Below are positions 53,052-62,068 of a DNA stretch of 64,000 nt, one piece after another (position 1 is the stretch's first letter; every line of letters begins with the position of its first letter). The notes below the pieces were generated by a model, which ran no database searches, had not been told where the DNA came from, and saw nothing but the letters and a program-made list of their open reading frames with translations. The position numbers and the translations under genes are program-made. The stretch spans positions 1-64,000 of the forward strand of contig CAZRMV010000003.1 of NCBI GenBank assembly GCA_964601275.1, read 5' to 3'. This DNA comes from JAOZPE01 sp964601275 (GTDB lineage: Bacteria > Krumholzibacteriota > Krumholzibacteriia > JAJRXK01).

Positions 53052-54137
53052 ATGAGCGAAACATCACCCCCGACCAGCACCGTTCGAGCCGGCAAACCCC
53101 GCGGCAAGGCGGTGGCCATGATCTCCGGCGGGCTGGACAGCAGCCTGGCCCTGCACCTGATCGTATCCCAGGGCATCGAGGTCGTGGCGGTGAACTTCTC
53201 CACCGGCTTCTGCCTCACCGATCATCAACGTCTGGTCGCCCGCGAGGGGACCGATCCGAAGAAACTGCGCAACGAGGCCCTGCATCTGGGGGCGCGCGAA
53301 CGGGTGCCGGTGGAGATCATCGACATCTCCCAGGAGTACCTGGACGTGCTGAAGTACCCGCGTTACGGCTACGGGAAGAACGTGAACCCGTGCGTGGATT
53401 GCCGCATCATGATGATGAGCAAGGCCCGCGAATTCATGGAGAGAATCCACGCCGACTTCGTCTTCACCGGGGAAGTGCTGGGTCAGCGTCCCAAGAGTCA
53501 GCACCGGCGGACCCTGGCATTGATCGAGCGGGAGAGCGGATTGGAGGGCCGTTTGCTGCGCCCCCTGTCGGCGCGCCTGCTTCCGCCGACGATTCCCGAG
53601 AAGGAAGGACTCGTCGACCGGAAGAAACTCCTCGACTTCCACGGGCGCTCACGGCGCCCCCAGGAACGCCTGGCGAAGGAATGGGGGATCGAGGACTATC
53701 CGCAACCCGCCGGCGGCTGTTGCTATCTCACTGATCCGAATTACGCGGTGCGGGTCTTCGATCTCTTCGATCACGACCGCAAGAGCGAGGTCAGCCACGA
53801 GGATCTTCTCCTCTGCAAGCTCGGACGGCACTTCCGTCTGGGGGAGAAGACCAAGGTGATCGTGGGCCGCTTCGAGGAGGAGAACAACTATCTCCGCCGA
53901 TTCTCCCCGGGTCGGGCCCAACTCGAGGCGGTCGATCACGTCGGTCCTTTGGTTCTCGTCGAAGGGAAGCTGGACGAGGACACCGTCCAGAAGGCCGCAC
54001 GGATCACCGCGCGGTATTCCGACGGCCGGACCGAGCCGCGGGTGCGTATTCGGTGCACCCCGCCCGGTGGCGCGCCGCAGATCCTCGAGGTCGAGCCCTA
54101 CCAACCCCCCGAGATCGAGGCATGGATGTTGCGATGA
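53052..54137 (+). CDS. PP-loop ATPase, MnmA/ThiI-like sulfurtransferase
   Basis: A 361-residue adenylating enzyme: the PP-loop SGGLDSS at 25-31, then CVDCRIMMMSKAREFMERIH, GEVLGQRPKSQHRRTL, RLLRPLSARLLPPT and a QPAGGCCYLTDP cysteine site. This is the layout of MnmA/ThiI-like proteins that activate a base in RNA for thiolation, and the C-terminal 120 residues resemble the accessory RNA-binding part of those proteins. The next gene, overlapping by 4 bp, encodes a TusA sulfur carrier, which points to RNA thiolation or another sulfur insertion. ATG 53052 follows GGAGGAG. Confidence 0.82.
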   Translation: MSETSPPTSTVRAGKPRGKAVAMISGGLDSSLALHLIVSQGIEVVAVNFSTGFCLTDHQRLVAREGTDPKKLRNEALHLGARERVPVEIIDISQEYLDVLKYPRYGYGKNVNPCVDCRIMMMSKAREFMERIHADFVFTGEVLGQRPKSQHRRTLALIERESGLEGRLLRPLSARLLPPTIPEKEGLVDRKKLLDFHGRSRRPQERLAKEWGIEDYPQPAGGCCYLTDPNYAVRVFDLFDHDRKSEVSHEDLLLCKLGRHFRLGEKTKVIVGRFEEENNYLRRFSPGRAQLEAVDHVGPLVLVEGKLDEDTVQKAARITARYSDGRTEPRVRIRCTPPGGAPQILEVEPYQPPEIEAWMLR

Positions 54138-54382
54138 AGCCCCCCCGGGAGCGGAAGCTGGACACCCGGGGGAAGTTGTGCCCCCAGCCCATCCTCGAAC
54201 TGGCCGCGGCCCTGCGGAAGCTTCGAGTGGGCGATGAGGTCGAGCTTCTGAGTGACGACGCGGCCATTGTCTACGATCTGCCCGCCTGGTGCGCCAGCAC
54301 GGGGCATGAATTGTTGCACTTGCGCCGCGAGGGACGGGAGCACCGGGCCCGGGTTCGCAAGATGCACGATCGGACCTTCTGA
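54134..54382 (+). CDS. TusA-like sulfur carrier protein
   Basis: An 82-residue SirA/TusA-fold protein. The active cysteine is Cys16 in KLDTRGKLCPQPILELAAAL (CPxP motif). It carries persulfide sulfur to acceptors. ATG 54134 overlaps the stop of the PP-loop gene by 4 bp (ATGA), so the protein is probably the sulfur donor of that enzyme. Confidence 0.9.
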   Translation: MKPPRERKLDTRGKLCPQPILELAAALRKLRVGDEVELLSDDAAIVYDLPAWCASTGHELLHLRREGREHRARVRKMHDRTF

Positions 54383-54397
54383 GGCGGCAAAGCGCCT
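54380..54397 (+). terminator. Small hairpin after the tusA-like gene
   Basis: GAGGCG and CGCCTC pair across a GCAAAG loop at the stop codon, followed by ATCGTTTCC. A weak terminator at best. Confidence 0.35.
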
Positions 54398-54477
54398 CAT
54401 CGTTTCCCGTTCCTCCTTCTCCTTCAGACCGTGCGGGGGTGCCTCGTGGGCACCGCCACGGCCGGAGGGCATGTGCC

Positions 54478-55920
54478 ATGCAGAAGCATTCGGTGACTCT
54501 CTGCCTGAGCTTCCAGGATCACGAAGAGGTGATCGGTCGGACCCTCAAATCGGCGCTTGCCGCGGTGGACGAGGTGGTGGCGGTCGACCTGGGGGCGAAG
54601 GACAACACCCGACTCATCGTCGAGGGCTACGGCGCGAGGGTGATCGATACCGAATGGAGCGAGGACACCGCCGCCGCGCGGAACGCCGCTCTGGCCGCGG
54701 CCTACGGCGACTGGATCCTGGTCATGGAACCGGGGGAGATCCTCGAACCGGCCGGACCGGTCGACCTGGGACGTCTGTTGGCCGACAAGACCTCGGTGGC
54801 CTATTACCTGCGCGTCTGCCGGGAACAGCCGGAGGAGGGCACCCACTTCCGCGATGAACTCCGGCTCTTCCGCAACGACCCGCGGGTGCGTTACCGCTAC
54901 CGGATCTCCCCCCAGATCGCTCCAGCCCTGGAGGAATTCGCCCGACTCGAGTGCGGTTCGTTCCGTCCGTCGTCGATGAAACTGCGGCGACCCCTGGATG
55001 CGCTCGAGACCGTCATCACGGAGGATCTCCGACGTCTCAAGCAGCTTCTGCAGGAGTTTCCCGAGGAACCCTGGTATCCGTACCGTCTGGCGCGTGCGAC
55101 GGCATTGATCCGGGGGGGCGAGATCCTGCCGGTGAAGGGTTTCGAGTCGGTCCTGGGCCGCTTGGAAGAGGCGGCCCGCCTTCTCCAGCAGCAGGAAGAG
55201 GAGGGGTCTTCCCCCCTGGCCTGGGGCGGAAACCTGCTGGCGGCGCTTTCCCAGGCCCGCCGGGCGGCCGGCCGGGCCAAGGAGGCAGTGGAAGCGGCCG
55301 AGCAGGGATTGGAACGGTGCGGCGATTCCTCCCGCCTGCGATTCGAGCACGCGGCGTCGATCCTCACCCTGGTCGAGCAGAGACAGAACCCGGCGGAAGA
55401 CGGCCATTCCGCCAAGTCGAGGACGCGCACACCACGCAAGAGCCGCCCCGGACGCCGTGAGTTCAAACGCGCGGTGAAGGAACTGCAGACGCTGCTCGAA
55501 GGTCCCCGGGACATCGAGAGAATCGGGGTGGACAGCGCGCACTTCCAACCCCTGGCCCATGTCTGGTTGGGGAGGGCGGCCCTGCTCGAAGGAGAAGTGG
55601 AAGGGGCTCGCGCGCATTTCTACGAGGCTCTCGACCTGAACCCCGCCGAGGCCTCCGCCTGGTGCGGTCTGGCCCGGGCCGCGGCGGCCGAAGGCCGCGA
55701 ACGCGCCGCGTTGCAGATCTTCCTCAAGGCTCTCGACTCCACCCAGTTCCACGCGCCGGCCTGGAAGGGAGGAATCGAGGTCCTGGGCCGCCTGGGATTC
55801 GTGGACAATGCCTGGAGCTGGATGCAGAGGTTCTCCCTCCTGCTTCCCGAGTATCCCGGACTGCGCGCCTTGGAGGAGAGTCTTCTGACCCGTCGCCGCG
55901 AGGAAACGGCGGGGATCTAG
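54478..55920 (+). CDS. GT2-like domain fused to TPR repeats, probably without a catalytic DxD
   Basis: A 480-residue fusion. Residues 1-130 follow the GT2/SunS-like fold: VTLCLSFQDHEEVIGRTLKS, DEVVAVDLGAKDNTRLI and AAARNAALAAAYGDWILVME. The usual DxD metal motif (as in LVLDADE) reads LVMEPGE at 81-87, so glycosyl transfer is doubtful. From about 200 on there are TPR-like helices (LGRLEEAARLLQQQEEEGSS; ALLEGEVEGARAHFYEALDL), with a basic spacer KSRTRTPRKSRPGRRE near 320. ATG 54478 was chosen; it is the first Met before the first strand. Role unknown. Confidence 0.75.
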   Translation: MQKHSVTLCLSFQDHEEVIGRTLKSALAAVDEVVAVDLGAKDNTRLIVEGYGARVIDTEWSEDTAAARNAALAAAYGDWILVMEPGEILEPAGPVDLGRLLADKTSVAYYLRVCREQPEEGTHFRDELRLFRNDPRVRYRYRISPQIAPALEEFARLECGSFRPSSMKLRRPLDALETVITEDLRRLKQLLQEFPEEPWYPYRLARATALIRGGEILPVKGFESVLGRLEEAARLLQQQEEEGSSPLAWGGNLLAALSQARRAAGRAKEAVEAAEQGLERCGDSSRLRFEHAASILTLVEQRQNPAEDGHSAKSRTRTPRKSRPGRREFKRAVKELQTLLEGPRDIERIGVDSAHFQPLAHVWLGRAALLEGEVEGARAHFYEALDLNPAEASAWCGLARAAAAEGRERAALQIFLKALDSTQFHAPAWKGGIEVLGRLGFVDNAWSWMQRFSLLLPEYPGLRALEESLLTRRREETAGI

Positions 55921-56020
55921 CCGACGTGGCTCGGGCCCGCGGAGAGCATGCCGGAGCCGGTTGCAGGAATCGGCCGGGTTGATGATCTTGGCTCCACCAT
56001 GAACCAGCAGGAGTGACTCT

Positions 56021-57577
56021 ATGGAGAATCGTGGAGCCAAGGATGAGGCTCGGGGCAGAGGGGTGTTCTCGCCCGGGCTCCAGCACCTTCTGCCCGGCGA
56101 GAAGCACATCCCGAGGGAGCGCCGGATCTTCGTGAACCGGAACCTGCGCATGGACGATATCGCCGCGCTCGGTTTCGACATGGACCACACCCTGGCGCTC
56201 TACAACCGCGGCTCCTTCGAACAACTGACCCACGACCTGGCGATCCAGAATCTCATCGAGTGGAGGGGCTACCCGGTCTCCATCCGGGAGATCGAGTACA
56301 ATCCGGACGTGGTGATCCGGGGTCTCGTGGTGGACAAACGTCACGGGAATCTGCTGAAGATGGATTTCCACAACTACATCGCCAAGGCGATGCACGGCAC
56401 CCGCCCACTCGACCACAGCGAACGGCGCAAACTCTATCGTCGTTCACGGGTGAATCTGCACAGCGATCGATACAAGAGTTTCGATACCCTCTTCAGCATT
56501 CCCGAGGGGTCGATCTTCTCCGCATTGATGGACCGGCGGGCCGAAGATCCCGGCGGCGTCCTGGGGCGGATGAAACCGTCGCAGATCTTCGACGATGTCC
56601 GGGCCTGTGTGGACAAGGCGCACCGCGACGGCTCCCTGAAGTCGATCATCACCAAGGATCTGTCCCGCTATTTCGTCTGGGATCCCGACCTGGCGGCGAC
56701 GCTTCTGCGCTTTCGGGCCTTGGGCAAGAAGGTGTTCCTGGTCACCAACAGTGAACACTCCTACACCGAAGCGGTGATGCAATACCTGCTCGGGCAATCG
56801 GGCTACGACTGGAAGGAACTCTTCGACCTGGTGGTGGTCGAATCGAAGAAGCCGGGCTTCTTCCTGGAGAAGAAGGATCCAGAGAGGATTCCGACTCCCG
56901 AGTGCGCCGACCGCGGCGACTTCGTCTATCGTGGGGGCAATGCGAACTGGGTCGAGCAATTCCTGGGCGCCAACGGGGACCAGGTGCTGTACTTCGGCGA
57001 TCACACCTACGGCGACATCCTCAAGAGCAAGCGGACCGTCGGCTGGCGAACCGCGATGATCGTACAGGAGCTGGAAAAGGAGATCGCGGCGAACCGCCGC
57101 CTGCTCTATCAGCGCCGAGAACGCAATGGATTGATGGCGCGCCGGCAGGACCTCGCGCTCGATCGCGACCACCTGCGTTTCCTCCTGCAGGCGCTCGATG
57201 AGAACGGCGAGAAGAAGGCGATCGAGGCCGATCGCACCCAGGGTCTCCACTACCGTCTGCCCGAGCTCGAGGTGTGGTTCAAGATGAGCCCCGAAGAGAG
57301 GAAGCACCACCGGGAGGGGATGCAGAGGGTTCTCGAGGGGCTCGACTACATGAGCGCACAGTACCAGGAACGTATCGAGGAGCTTTCACGGGTGATCGAC
57401 GAAGGGCACAACCGGTACTGGGGTTCCTTGTTCCGGGAAGGAAACGAGAACAGCCGTTTCGGTCGCCAGGTCCGGGAATTCGCCTGCATCTACACCAGCC
57501 GGGTCTCCAACTTCCTGGCCTACTCGGGCAACACCTACTTCATCGCGCCCGAGGAACGTATGCCCCACGAGAGATGA
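56021..57577 (+). CDS. HAD-IG family 5'-nucleotidase (NT5C2-like)
   Basis: A 518-residue HAD phosphatase. Motif I with the nucleophile is GFDMDHTLALYN, about 50 residues in; the cap follows; motif II is VFLVTNSEHSYTEAVMQYLL and motif IV VLYFGDHTYGDILKSKRTVG. The layout and length match cytosolic purine 5'-nucleotidases (IMP/GMP). The C-terminal 170 residues are mostly helical, probably coiled-coil, and contain many Arg/Glu. ATG 56021; 100 bp separate it from the GT2-TPR gene. Confidence 0.9.
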   Translation: MENRGAKDEARGRGVFSPGLQHLLPGEKHIPRERRIFVNRNLRMDDIAALGFDMDHTLALYNRGSFEQLTHDLAIQNLIEWRGYPVSIREIEYNPDVVIRGLVVDKRHGNLLKMDFHNYIAKAMHGTRPLDHSERRKLYRRSRVNLHSDRYKSFDTLFSIPEGSIFSALMDRRAEDPGGVLGRMKPSQIFDDVRACVDKAHRDGSLKSIITKDLSRYFVWDPDLAATLLRFRALGKKVFLVTNSEHSYTEAVMQYLLGQSGYDWKELFDLVVVESKKPGFFLEKKDPERIPTPECADRGDFVYRGGNANWVEQFLGANGDQVLYFGDHTYGDILKSKRTVGWRTAMIVQELEKEIAANRRLLYQRRERNGLMARRQDLALDRDHLRFLLQALDENGEKKAIEADRTQGLHYRLPELEVWFKMSPEERKHHREGMQRVLEGLDYMSAQYQERIEELSRVIDEGHNRYWGSLFREGNENSRFGRQVREFACIYTSRVSNFLAYSGNTYFIAPEERMPHER

Positions 57578-57645
57578 TGCCTTCCTTCGGATTCTTTCAG
57601 GCTCGGCGTTGCGATTTCCGGCGATCGGGGCATAGGATGTGAGCC

Positions 57646-58185
57646 ATGATCGCCGATCTGAACTCCCCCGTCCTCGTGTTGGATGCCGGCTACCAGGCCG
57701 TCAACGTGGTTCCGGTTCGAAGGGCCTTGAGTCTGCTCGCAAGGGGCAAGGCAGTTGTGGTGGAGGAGGAGACGGGCCGGATCCTGCGCAGTGAGAAGAT
57801 GAAACTGGGCTGCCCGGTGGTCATCCGTCTTCTCATCGCGATCGCGCATCGGGTGTACCGGAGCTTGAGGGTGCGGTTCAACAAGCGCAACGTCCTCGCG
57901 CGTGATTCGTGGACCTGCCAGTATTGCGGGGCCACCGAGGTGCCGTTGACGATCGACCACGTGATTCCCCGGAGCCGCCGTACCCGCCGCTACCCCGACG
58001 GAGGTCCCCACAGTTGGGAGAATTGCGTCGCGGCGTGTCTGCCGTGCAACCATCGCAAGGGTGATCGGTTGCCCGAGGAGGCGGGAATGAGACTGGCGCG
58101 CAAGCCCTCCCGTCCCCGCTGGGTGCTGGCTTTGCCCTGGGGCCGCAAACGCGGTTACGAACGCTGGAAGCGGTACCTGATCTGA
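57646..58185 (+). CDS. HNH endonuclease family protein
   Basis: A 179-residue protein with a C-terminal HNH site: CQYCGATEVPLTIDHVIPRS carries the first Cys pair and the DH, and SWENCVAACLPCNHRKGDRL the second Cys pair and the N and H. The N-terminal 60 residues (VLDAGYQAVNVVPVRRALSL) match the domain seen in many chromosomal HNH proteins with no known role. It is not linked to an intron, phage or toxin gene. A TTGCGA/TAGGAT pair 18 bp apart lies just upstream. Confidence 0.85.
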   Translation: MIADLNSPVLVLDAGYQAVNVVPVRRALSLLARGKAVVVEEETGRILRSEKMKLGCPVVIRLLIAIAHRVYRSLRVRFNKRNVLARDSWTCQYCGATEVPLTIDHVIPRSRRTRRYPDGGPHSWENCVAACLPCNHRKGDRLPEEAGMRLARKPSRPRWVLALPWGRKRGYERWKRYLI

Positions 58186-58246
58186 GTTCGCGGAAGCGCG
58201 GTGGTTCCGCCGGCCGCGGACGGACCCTGCCGAGGAGAAAGCAATC

Positions 58247-59404
58247 GTGCGCCCAACCCACTGGCTGCTTCCACTCTTCTTCCTGCTCGTCTTGCTGCCT
58301 GCGATCGGTCCGGCGGACGCCGATCCGACCGAGCGACTGGAGAAAGCGCGCGCCCGGGAGAGGCTGCTCGAGGATCTCACCCGGGCCTTCGAGGCCGGCG
58401 ACGACCAGCGGGTCCTGCGGGTCCTGGACGATTCGCTTCCCCCGGCGGAGCTCACCGCGCGGCTGTGGAACCTGAAGGGTCTGTCCCTGGCTCGGAGCCG
58501 CAGCTTCGGCGAGGCGATCGCCGCCTACGAGCAGGGTATCCGGCGGCGGGACGATCTCTGGGAACTCCACATGAACCTGGGGCGGGCGCTGCTTTCCTCG
58601 AATCAAGGTGGCCGGGCCCTGGCCGAATTCCGCCGCGCGGTCGAACTCGCCCCCCAGGAGGTGGAGGCGCGGTTGGCCCTGGGGGTGGGCTGCCGCCACT
58701 ACCGGCGCTGGGACTGTGCCCGGGAGCAGTTGGAGACGGCGGCCCGTCTCGCGCCCGGAGACACGCGGGTGCTGCGGGAAGAGGCGCGGCTCGCCGCCGC
58801 CACGGGAGACTCGGTGCTGGCCCGCCGGCGGTGGGAGGAGCTGGACCAGCGCCGGCCCAGCGCGGAGACGGCCCGCAACCTGGCGCGTCTGTTCCCCGCC
58901 GACGGGGATTCGGCCCTGTGGTGGTATCTCCGCTGTGCCGAGCGGGATTCCACCGCCGCAGACTGCGCGGCCGCGGCGGGAAGCCGCTTGCTGCGCCGGG
59001 GAGAGGACCAGAAGGCCGTCCGGTGGCTGCGTCGGGCGGATGCGGGAGGCGCGACCTCCCCGGAGCTCGTCCACAATCTGCTCCTGGCGTGGCAGCGCCT
59101 GGACCAACCCGACTCGGTGGAGGCCCTGGTGGCCCGGCGTCCGCCGACGCGGGGCGATTCCTGGGCGGTGGTGGCGCTTTCCCGCCGCCAGGCGGGCGAC
59201 CCGGAGGCGGCCCTGGCGGCCGCCCGCCGCGCGGTCGAGCTGAGCCCGGAGAATCCCGATCTCCTGAATATCTACGGGGTTCTGCTGCAGGAGACCGGCC
59301 AGAGTGGCCCGGCCCGGGAGGTGTGGGAGAAGGCCCTGGGCATCGATCCCGGACACGCGAAGGCCCGCCGGAACCTGGAGGAGAGCGGCGGGACGGGCGG
59401 CTGA
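58247..59404 (+). CDS. Secreted TPR-repeat protein
   Basis: A 385-residue protein with a signal peptide (WLLPLFFLLVLLPAIGPADA; cleavage about residue 25, no lipobox). The rest is about eight TPR-like repeats, for example LWNLKGLSLARSRSFGEAIA, MNLGRALLSSNQGGRALAEF and LLNIYGVLLQETGQSGPARE. GTG 58247 follows GAGGAGAAA. It probably acts as a protein scaffold in the periplasm. It is followed by a promoter and the beta-propeller lipoprotein gene. Confidence 0.8.
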   Translation: MRPTHWLLPLFFLLVLLPAIGPADADPTERLEKARARERLLEDLTRAFEAGDDQRVLRVLDDSLPPAELTARLWNLKGLSLARSRSFGEAIAAYEQGIRRRDDLWELHMNLGRALLSSNQGGRALAEFRRAVELAPQEVEARLALGVGCRHYRRWDCAREQLETAARLAPGDTRVLREEARLAAATGDSVLARRRWEELDQRRPSAETARNLARLFPADGDSALWWYLRCAERDSTAADCAAAAGSRLLRRGEDQKAVRWLRRADAGGATSPELVHNLLLAWQRLDQPDSVEALVARRPPTRGDSWAVVALSRRQAGDPEAALAAARRAVELSPENPDLLNIYGVLLQETGQSGPAREVWEKALGIDPGHAKARRNLEESGGTGG

Positions 59405-59416
59405 AGCCAATACGGG

Positions 59417-59446
59417 TTTACATTTTCCGGGCGATTCCCTTACTTT
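59417..59446 (+). promoter_or_regulatory. Promoter for the beta-propeller lipoprotein gene
   Basis: TTTACA (59417-59422) and TACTTT (59441-59446) are 18 bp apart, 70-100 bp before the ATG at 59520. The stretch is AT-richer than its surroundings. Confidence 0.45.
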
Positions 59447-59519
59447 GGATTGCCTTGCCCCGGACGCGATCCCCACATCGCGCGCGGATCGACACCCTCA
59501 TCGGAGGCGGAAAGCCACT

Positions 59520-60752
59520 ATGTGGAGAGCGGAGCGCTTTGGGCGGCTCGGCCTGTGCCTGGTCTTGGCCGGTCTGGTGGCCCTGGTCGGTTATGGATGC
59601 GCCAATCCGACGGAAGAAGAATACACCCAACTGGGGTTGAAGCTGATGGTCACCTCGGACACCGCGACGGTGTTCCACCGGGAGCCCTCGCTGAACCCCG
59701 ATGGTGTCACGGTGATCTTTTCGACCGACTGGCCCTTCAACCCGGCGATCGACGAGGACAAGACCGCGCGGGACATCGCGGTCATCGACATTCCGCCGGA
59801 TCTGAAGCGGTATCCCATCACCGGGGCTCCCGACACCATCGCCGCGGCGCATTTCCGCAAGGTCGAGTTCGGAATCCTCCAGTCCGATCTGCCCGGGGGA
59901 GGCAGCCAGCAGTTCGATCCCAATCTGACGGGCAAGGGACAGCCGGTGTGGAACCCCACCAATGGAAACCAGTTCGCCGTCGTCATCCAGAACGCCAACA
60001 ACTTGGACCGGATCTTCATCTGCGACGTCGATCTGACCCAGGACGAATCGGTTCCGGTCACCAGCGCCCGGATGATCGGCAATCCCGACGGCGCCGAGTA
60101 TTTCTTCGGCGATCCGGCCTTTTCCCGGGACGGCCGTTGGCTGATGTTCAGCCGTTTCTTCTTCCGGGCGGGCAACCCCAACGCCGATCCGCCCATCCCG
60201 CACCAGACCGAGCCGCAGGCCCTGTACGTTCTCGACCTGACCGACGACTCCATCCATCAGCTCACTTCCGGGTCGTCCCAGGAGGGGGATGGAGCCTGGT
60301 CGCCCGACGGCCGTCACATCGTCTTCGCTTCGAACCGGATGATGAGCACCGGCGCGGGCCGCGACCTCTTCATGATCGATTTCGACCCGGACAATCCCGG
60401 GGCGGTGCTCGATCTCAATCTCCGCCGGCTCACCTACTCGAACAACGATGGAGAGGGTCCCAGCTATCTGCCCGAAGAGAGCTTCGGACCGACCTGGGCT
60501 CCCAACGGGGCGTCCATCGTCTTCACCAGTACTCGGCGCAACACCGCGGTGTCCCTGCGGGACCGGTCGATCTGGATCATGGATCCCGACGGATCCAATC
60601 AGCGGGAGCTGGTCTTCACCCGCCAGGACGACATCAACCCCTGTTTCGATCTGAACAGCTCGGGACGGATCGTCTATTCCTCGGCGGATCACCCCTTGGA
60701 GTCGTTCAACGGGCAACGCAGCGACATCTGGCTGCTCTACGATTTCCAGTAG
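59520..60752 (+). CDS. TolB-like beta-propeller (PD40) lipoprotein
   Basis: A 410-residue lipoprotein: hydrophobic CLVLAGLVALVGYGC, lipobox Cys about 27. The rest is a propeller with PD40-like strands: HREPSLNPDGVTVIFS, GDPAFSRDGRWLMFSRF, GDGAWSPDGRHIVFASNRM and GPTWAPNGASIVFTSTRRN, ending SDIWLLYDF. Such proteins sit at the outer membrane or periplasm and bind proteins. Own promoter, own terminator (60790-60817), so it is probably a single-gene unit. Confidence 0.82.
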   Translation: MWRAERFGRLGLCLVLAGLVALVGYGCANPTEEEYTQLGLKLMVTSDTATVFHREPSLNPDGVTVIFSTDWPFNPAIDEDKTARDIAVIDIPPDLKRYPITGAPDTIAAAHFRKVEFGILQSDLPGGGSQQFDPNLTGKGQPVWNPTNGNQFAVVIQNANNLDRIFICDVDLTQDESVPVTSARMIGNPDGAEYFFGDPAFSRDGRWLMFSRFFFRAGNPNADPPIPHQTEPQALYVLDLTDDSIHQLTSGSSQEGDGAWSPDGRHIVFASNRMMSTGAGRDLFMIDFDPDNPGAVLDLNLRRLTYSNNDGEGPSYLPEESFGPTWAPNGASIVFTSTRRNTAVSLRDRSIWIMDPDGSNQRELVFTRQDDINPCFDLNSSGRIVYSSADHPLESFNGQRSDIWLLYDFQ

Positions 60753-62068
60753 CCCGGTCGAGGAGAGTTCTCCCCCGGCGCGCGGAATGGCCCTCCACCA
60801 CCCGGTGGAGGGCTTTTCGGTTGCACGGCGACGATGGAGAGGAAACGTCGGATGAGGGCGGGCCAGTCGTGGTGTTGTGCGACATGGGCCCTTCCCCGTC
60901 GACCGATGGTGGCGAGGCGATCGGGGTCTTCCAGCAGTTTCCGGCAGCTCTCGGCAAAGGCCGAGAGGTCCTCGGCCAACTCCACCGCGGTTCCCACCTC
61001 CGCGTCGATTCCATCCAAGCCGATGGGCGTGGTCAGGACCGGCATGCCGCGTCCCATGGCTTCGAGGATCTTGATCTTGATGCCCCCGCCCGAGAGAAGC
61101 GGCGCGACGAAGAGCCAGGAATCCTGGAAGAGCGGCTGGAGATCGTCGACGAATCCGTGGACCACCACGTGTCCATGGGACGCGGCGGCGGCCAGACGCA
61201 ATTCCGCCGGCGGCCTCCGGCCGACGATCTCGCACCGGATGTCGTCGAAGTGCCGGCGCAGACGAGGCACCAGCTCGCGGGCGATCCACAGCGCGGCTTC
61301 CCGGTTCGGAGGGTGATCGAAACTTCCCACGAAGAGCAGGCGGGGTGGAGGCGCAAAGGAGAGGGAGAGTTCGGGCAGGTCTTCGAGGGAGACTCCCAGG
61401 GGCACGGTATGGAGATGGCTGAGGCCGCTGATGGCGGCCAGGACCTGCCGGTCCTGTTCGGTCACACACAGGACATGGTCGGCCCACCGGGCCGCGGTTG
61501 CTTCATAACGGCGGATGCGGCCCAGTAGCCACCGGGCCCTCCAGCGGCGCGCGAAGGTGGGCGCGGTCATCACTTCCCGGGTGCGCACCAGGGTCTCCAC
61601 CTCGTGGGTGCTCAACGAGATCACCGGACGCCGCGGGCTCGAGGAACCCCGGACCACCCGGGCATAGGGAGCCATGGCGAAGTATTCGAGGTCGACGATC
61701 TCGGGATTCCATTGCTCGACCAGTTCCCGCAACCGCCGGCGCATTCCCGGGTGGGAGTAGCGCACGCTTCGCAGCGGGCGCCCGCTCGCGAGCGCCCAGA
61801 GCAGGCGGACTCCCCGGTCCAGGATCGTCACCAGGCGGGCGGCGCCGCGGTCCTCCCCCGACCGGAAGGACACGGTTTCCACCTCCACTCCGTTTTCTTC
61901 CAGATCGCGTTCCAGTCCTTCTTCCCCGCTTCTTCGAAAGCAGAGCAGAAGCACCTCGTGATCGCGGGCGAGATGGCGGCACAGGTGGTAGATGACCGTG
62001 CCGCCGCCGTGACCGACCCGGCGGTGGGGAAGGTACGGAGAGACGATCAGGATGCGCCGTCGGTTCAC
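60737..62068 (-). CDS. Glycosyltransferase (GT4-like, GT-B fold)
   Basis: A 443-residue transferase beginning RILIVSPYLPHRRVGHGGGT with the Gly-rich acceptor loop, then LSTHEVETLVRTREVM, LLFVGSFDHPPNREAALWIA, VVVHGFVDDLQPLFQDSW and the GGGIKIKILEAMGRGMPVLT donor-binding E-x-M-x-x-G block. It belongs to the family with glycosyl transferases of exopolysaccharide loci. GTG 62068 overlaps the TGA of the DUF507 gene (GTGA). The last 30 residues are Pro/Gly-rich and contain the reverse of the opposing gene's terminator; the gene overlaps its neighbour by 16 bp. Confidence 0.85.
   Translation of the reverse strand: MNRRRILIVSPYLPHRRVGHGGGTVIYHLCRHLARDHEVLLLCFRRSGEEGLERDLEENGVEVETVSFRSGEDRGAARLVTILDRGVRLLWALASGRPLRSVRYSHPGMRRRLRELVEQWNPEIVDLEYFAMAPYARVVRGSSSPRRPVISLSTHEVETLVRTREVMTAPTFARRWRARWLLGRIRRYEATAARWADHVLCVTEQDRQVLAAISGLSHLHTVPLGVSLEDLPELSLSFAPPPRLLFVGSFDHPPNREAALWIARELVPRLRRHFDDIRCEIVGRRPPAELRLAAAASHGHVVVHGFVDDLQPLFQDSWLFVAPLLSGGGIKIKILEAMGRGMPVLTTPIGLDGIDAEVGTAVELAEDLSAFAESCRKLLEDPDRLATIGRRGRAHVAQHHDWPALIRRFLSIVAVQPKSPPPGGGGPFRAPGENSPRPGYWKS
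60790..60817 (+). terminator. Terminator of the beta-propeller gene, inside the opposing gene
   Basis: A perfect 10-bp stem GCCCTCCACC/GGTGGAGGGC (60790-60799 with 60804-60813, loop ACCC) followed by TTTT. It lies 37 bp after the lipoprotein stop and within the 3' coding end of the minus-strand glycosyltransferase. Confidence 0.85.

Noticed and set aside
57646..58185. HNH gene as a mobile element or homing endonuclease
   Set aside because: No intron, intein, phage or transposase sequence surrounds it; composition equals its neighbours.
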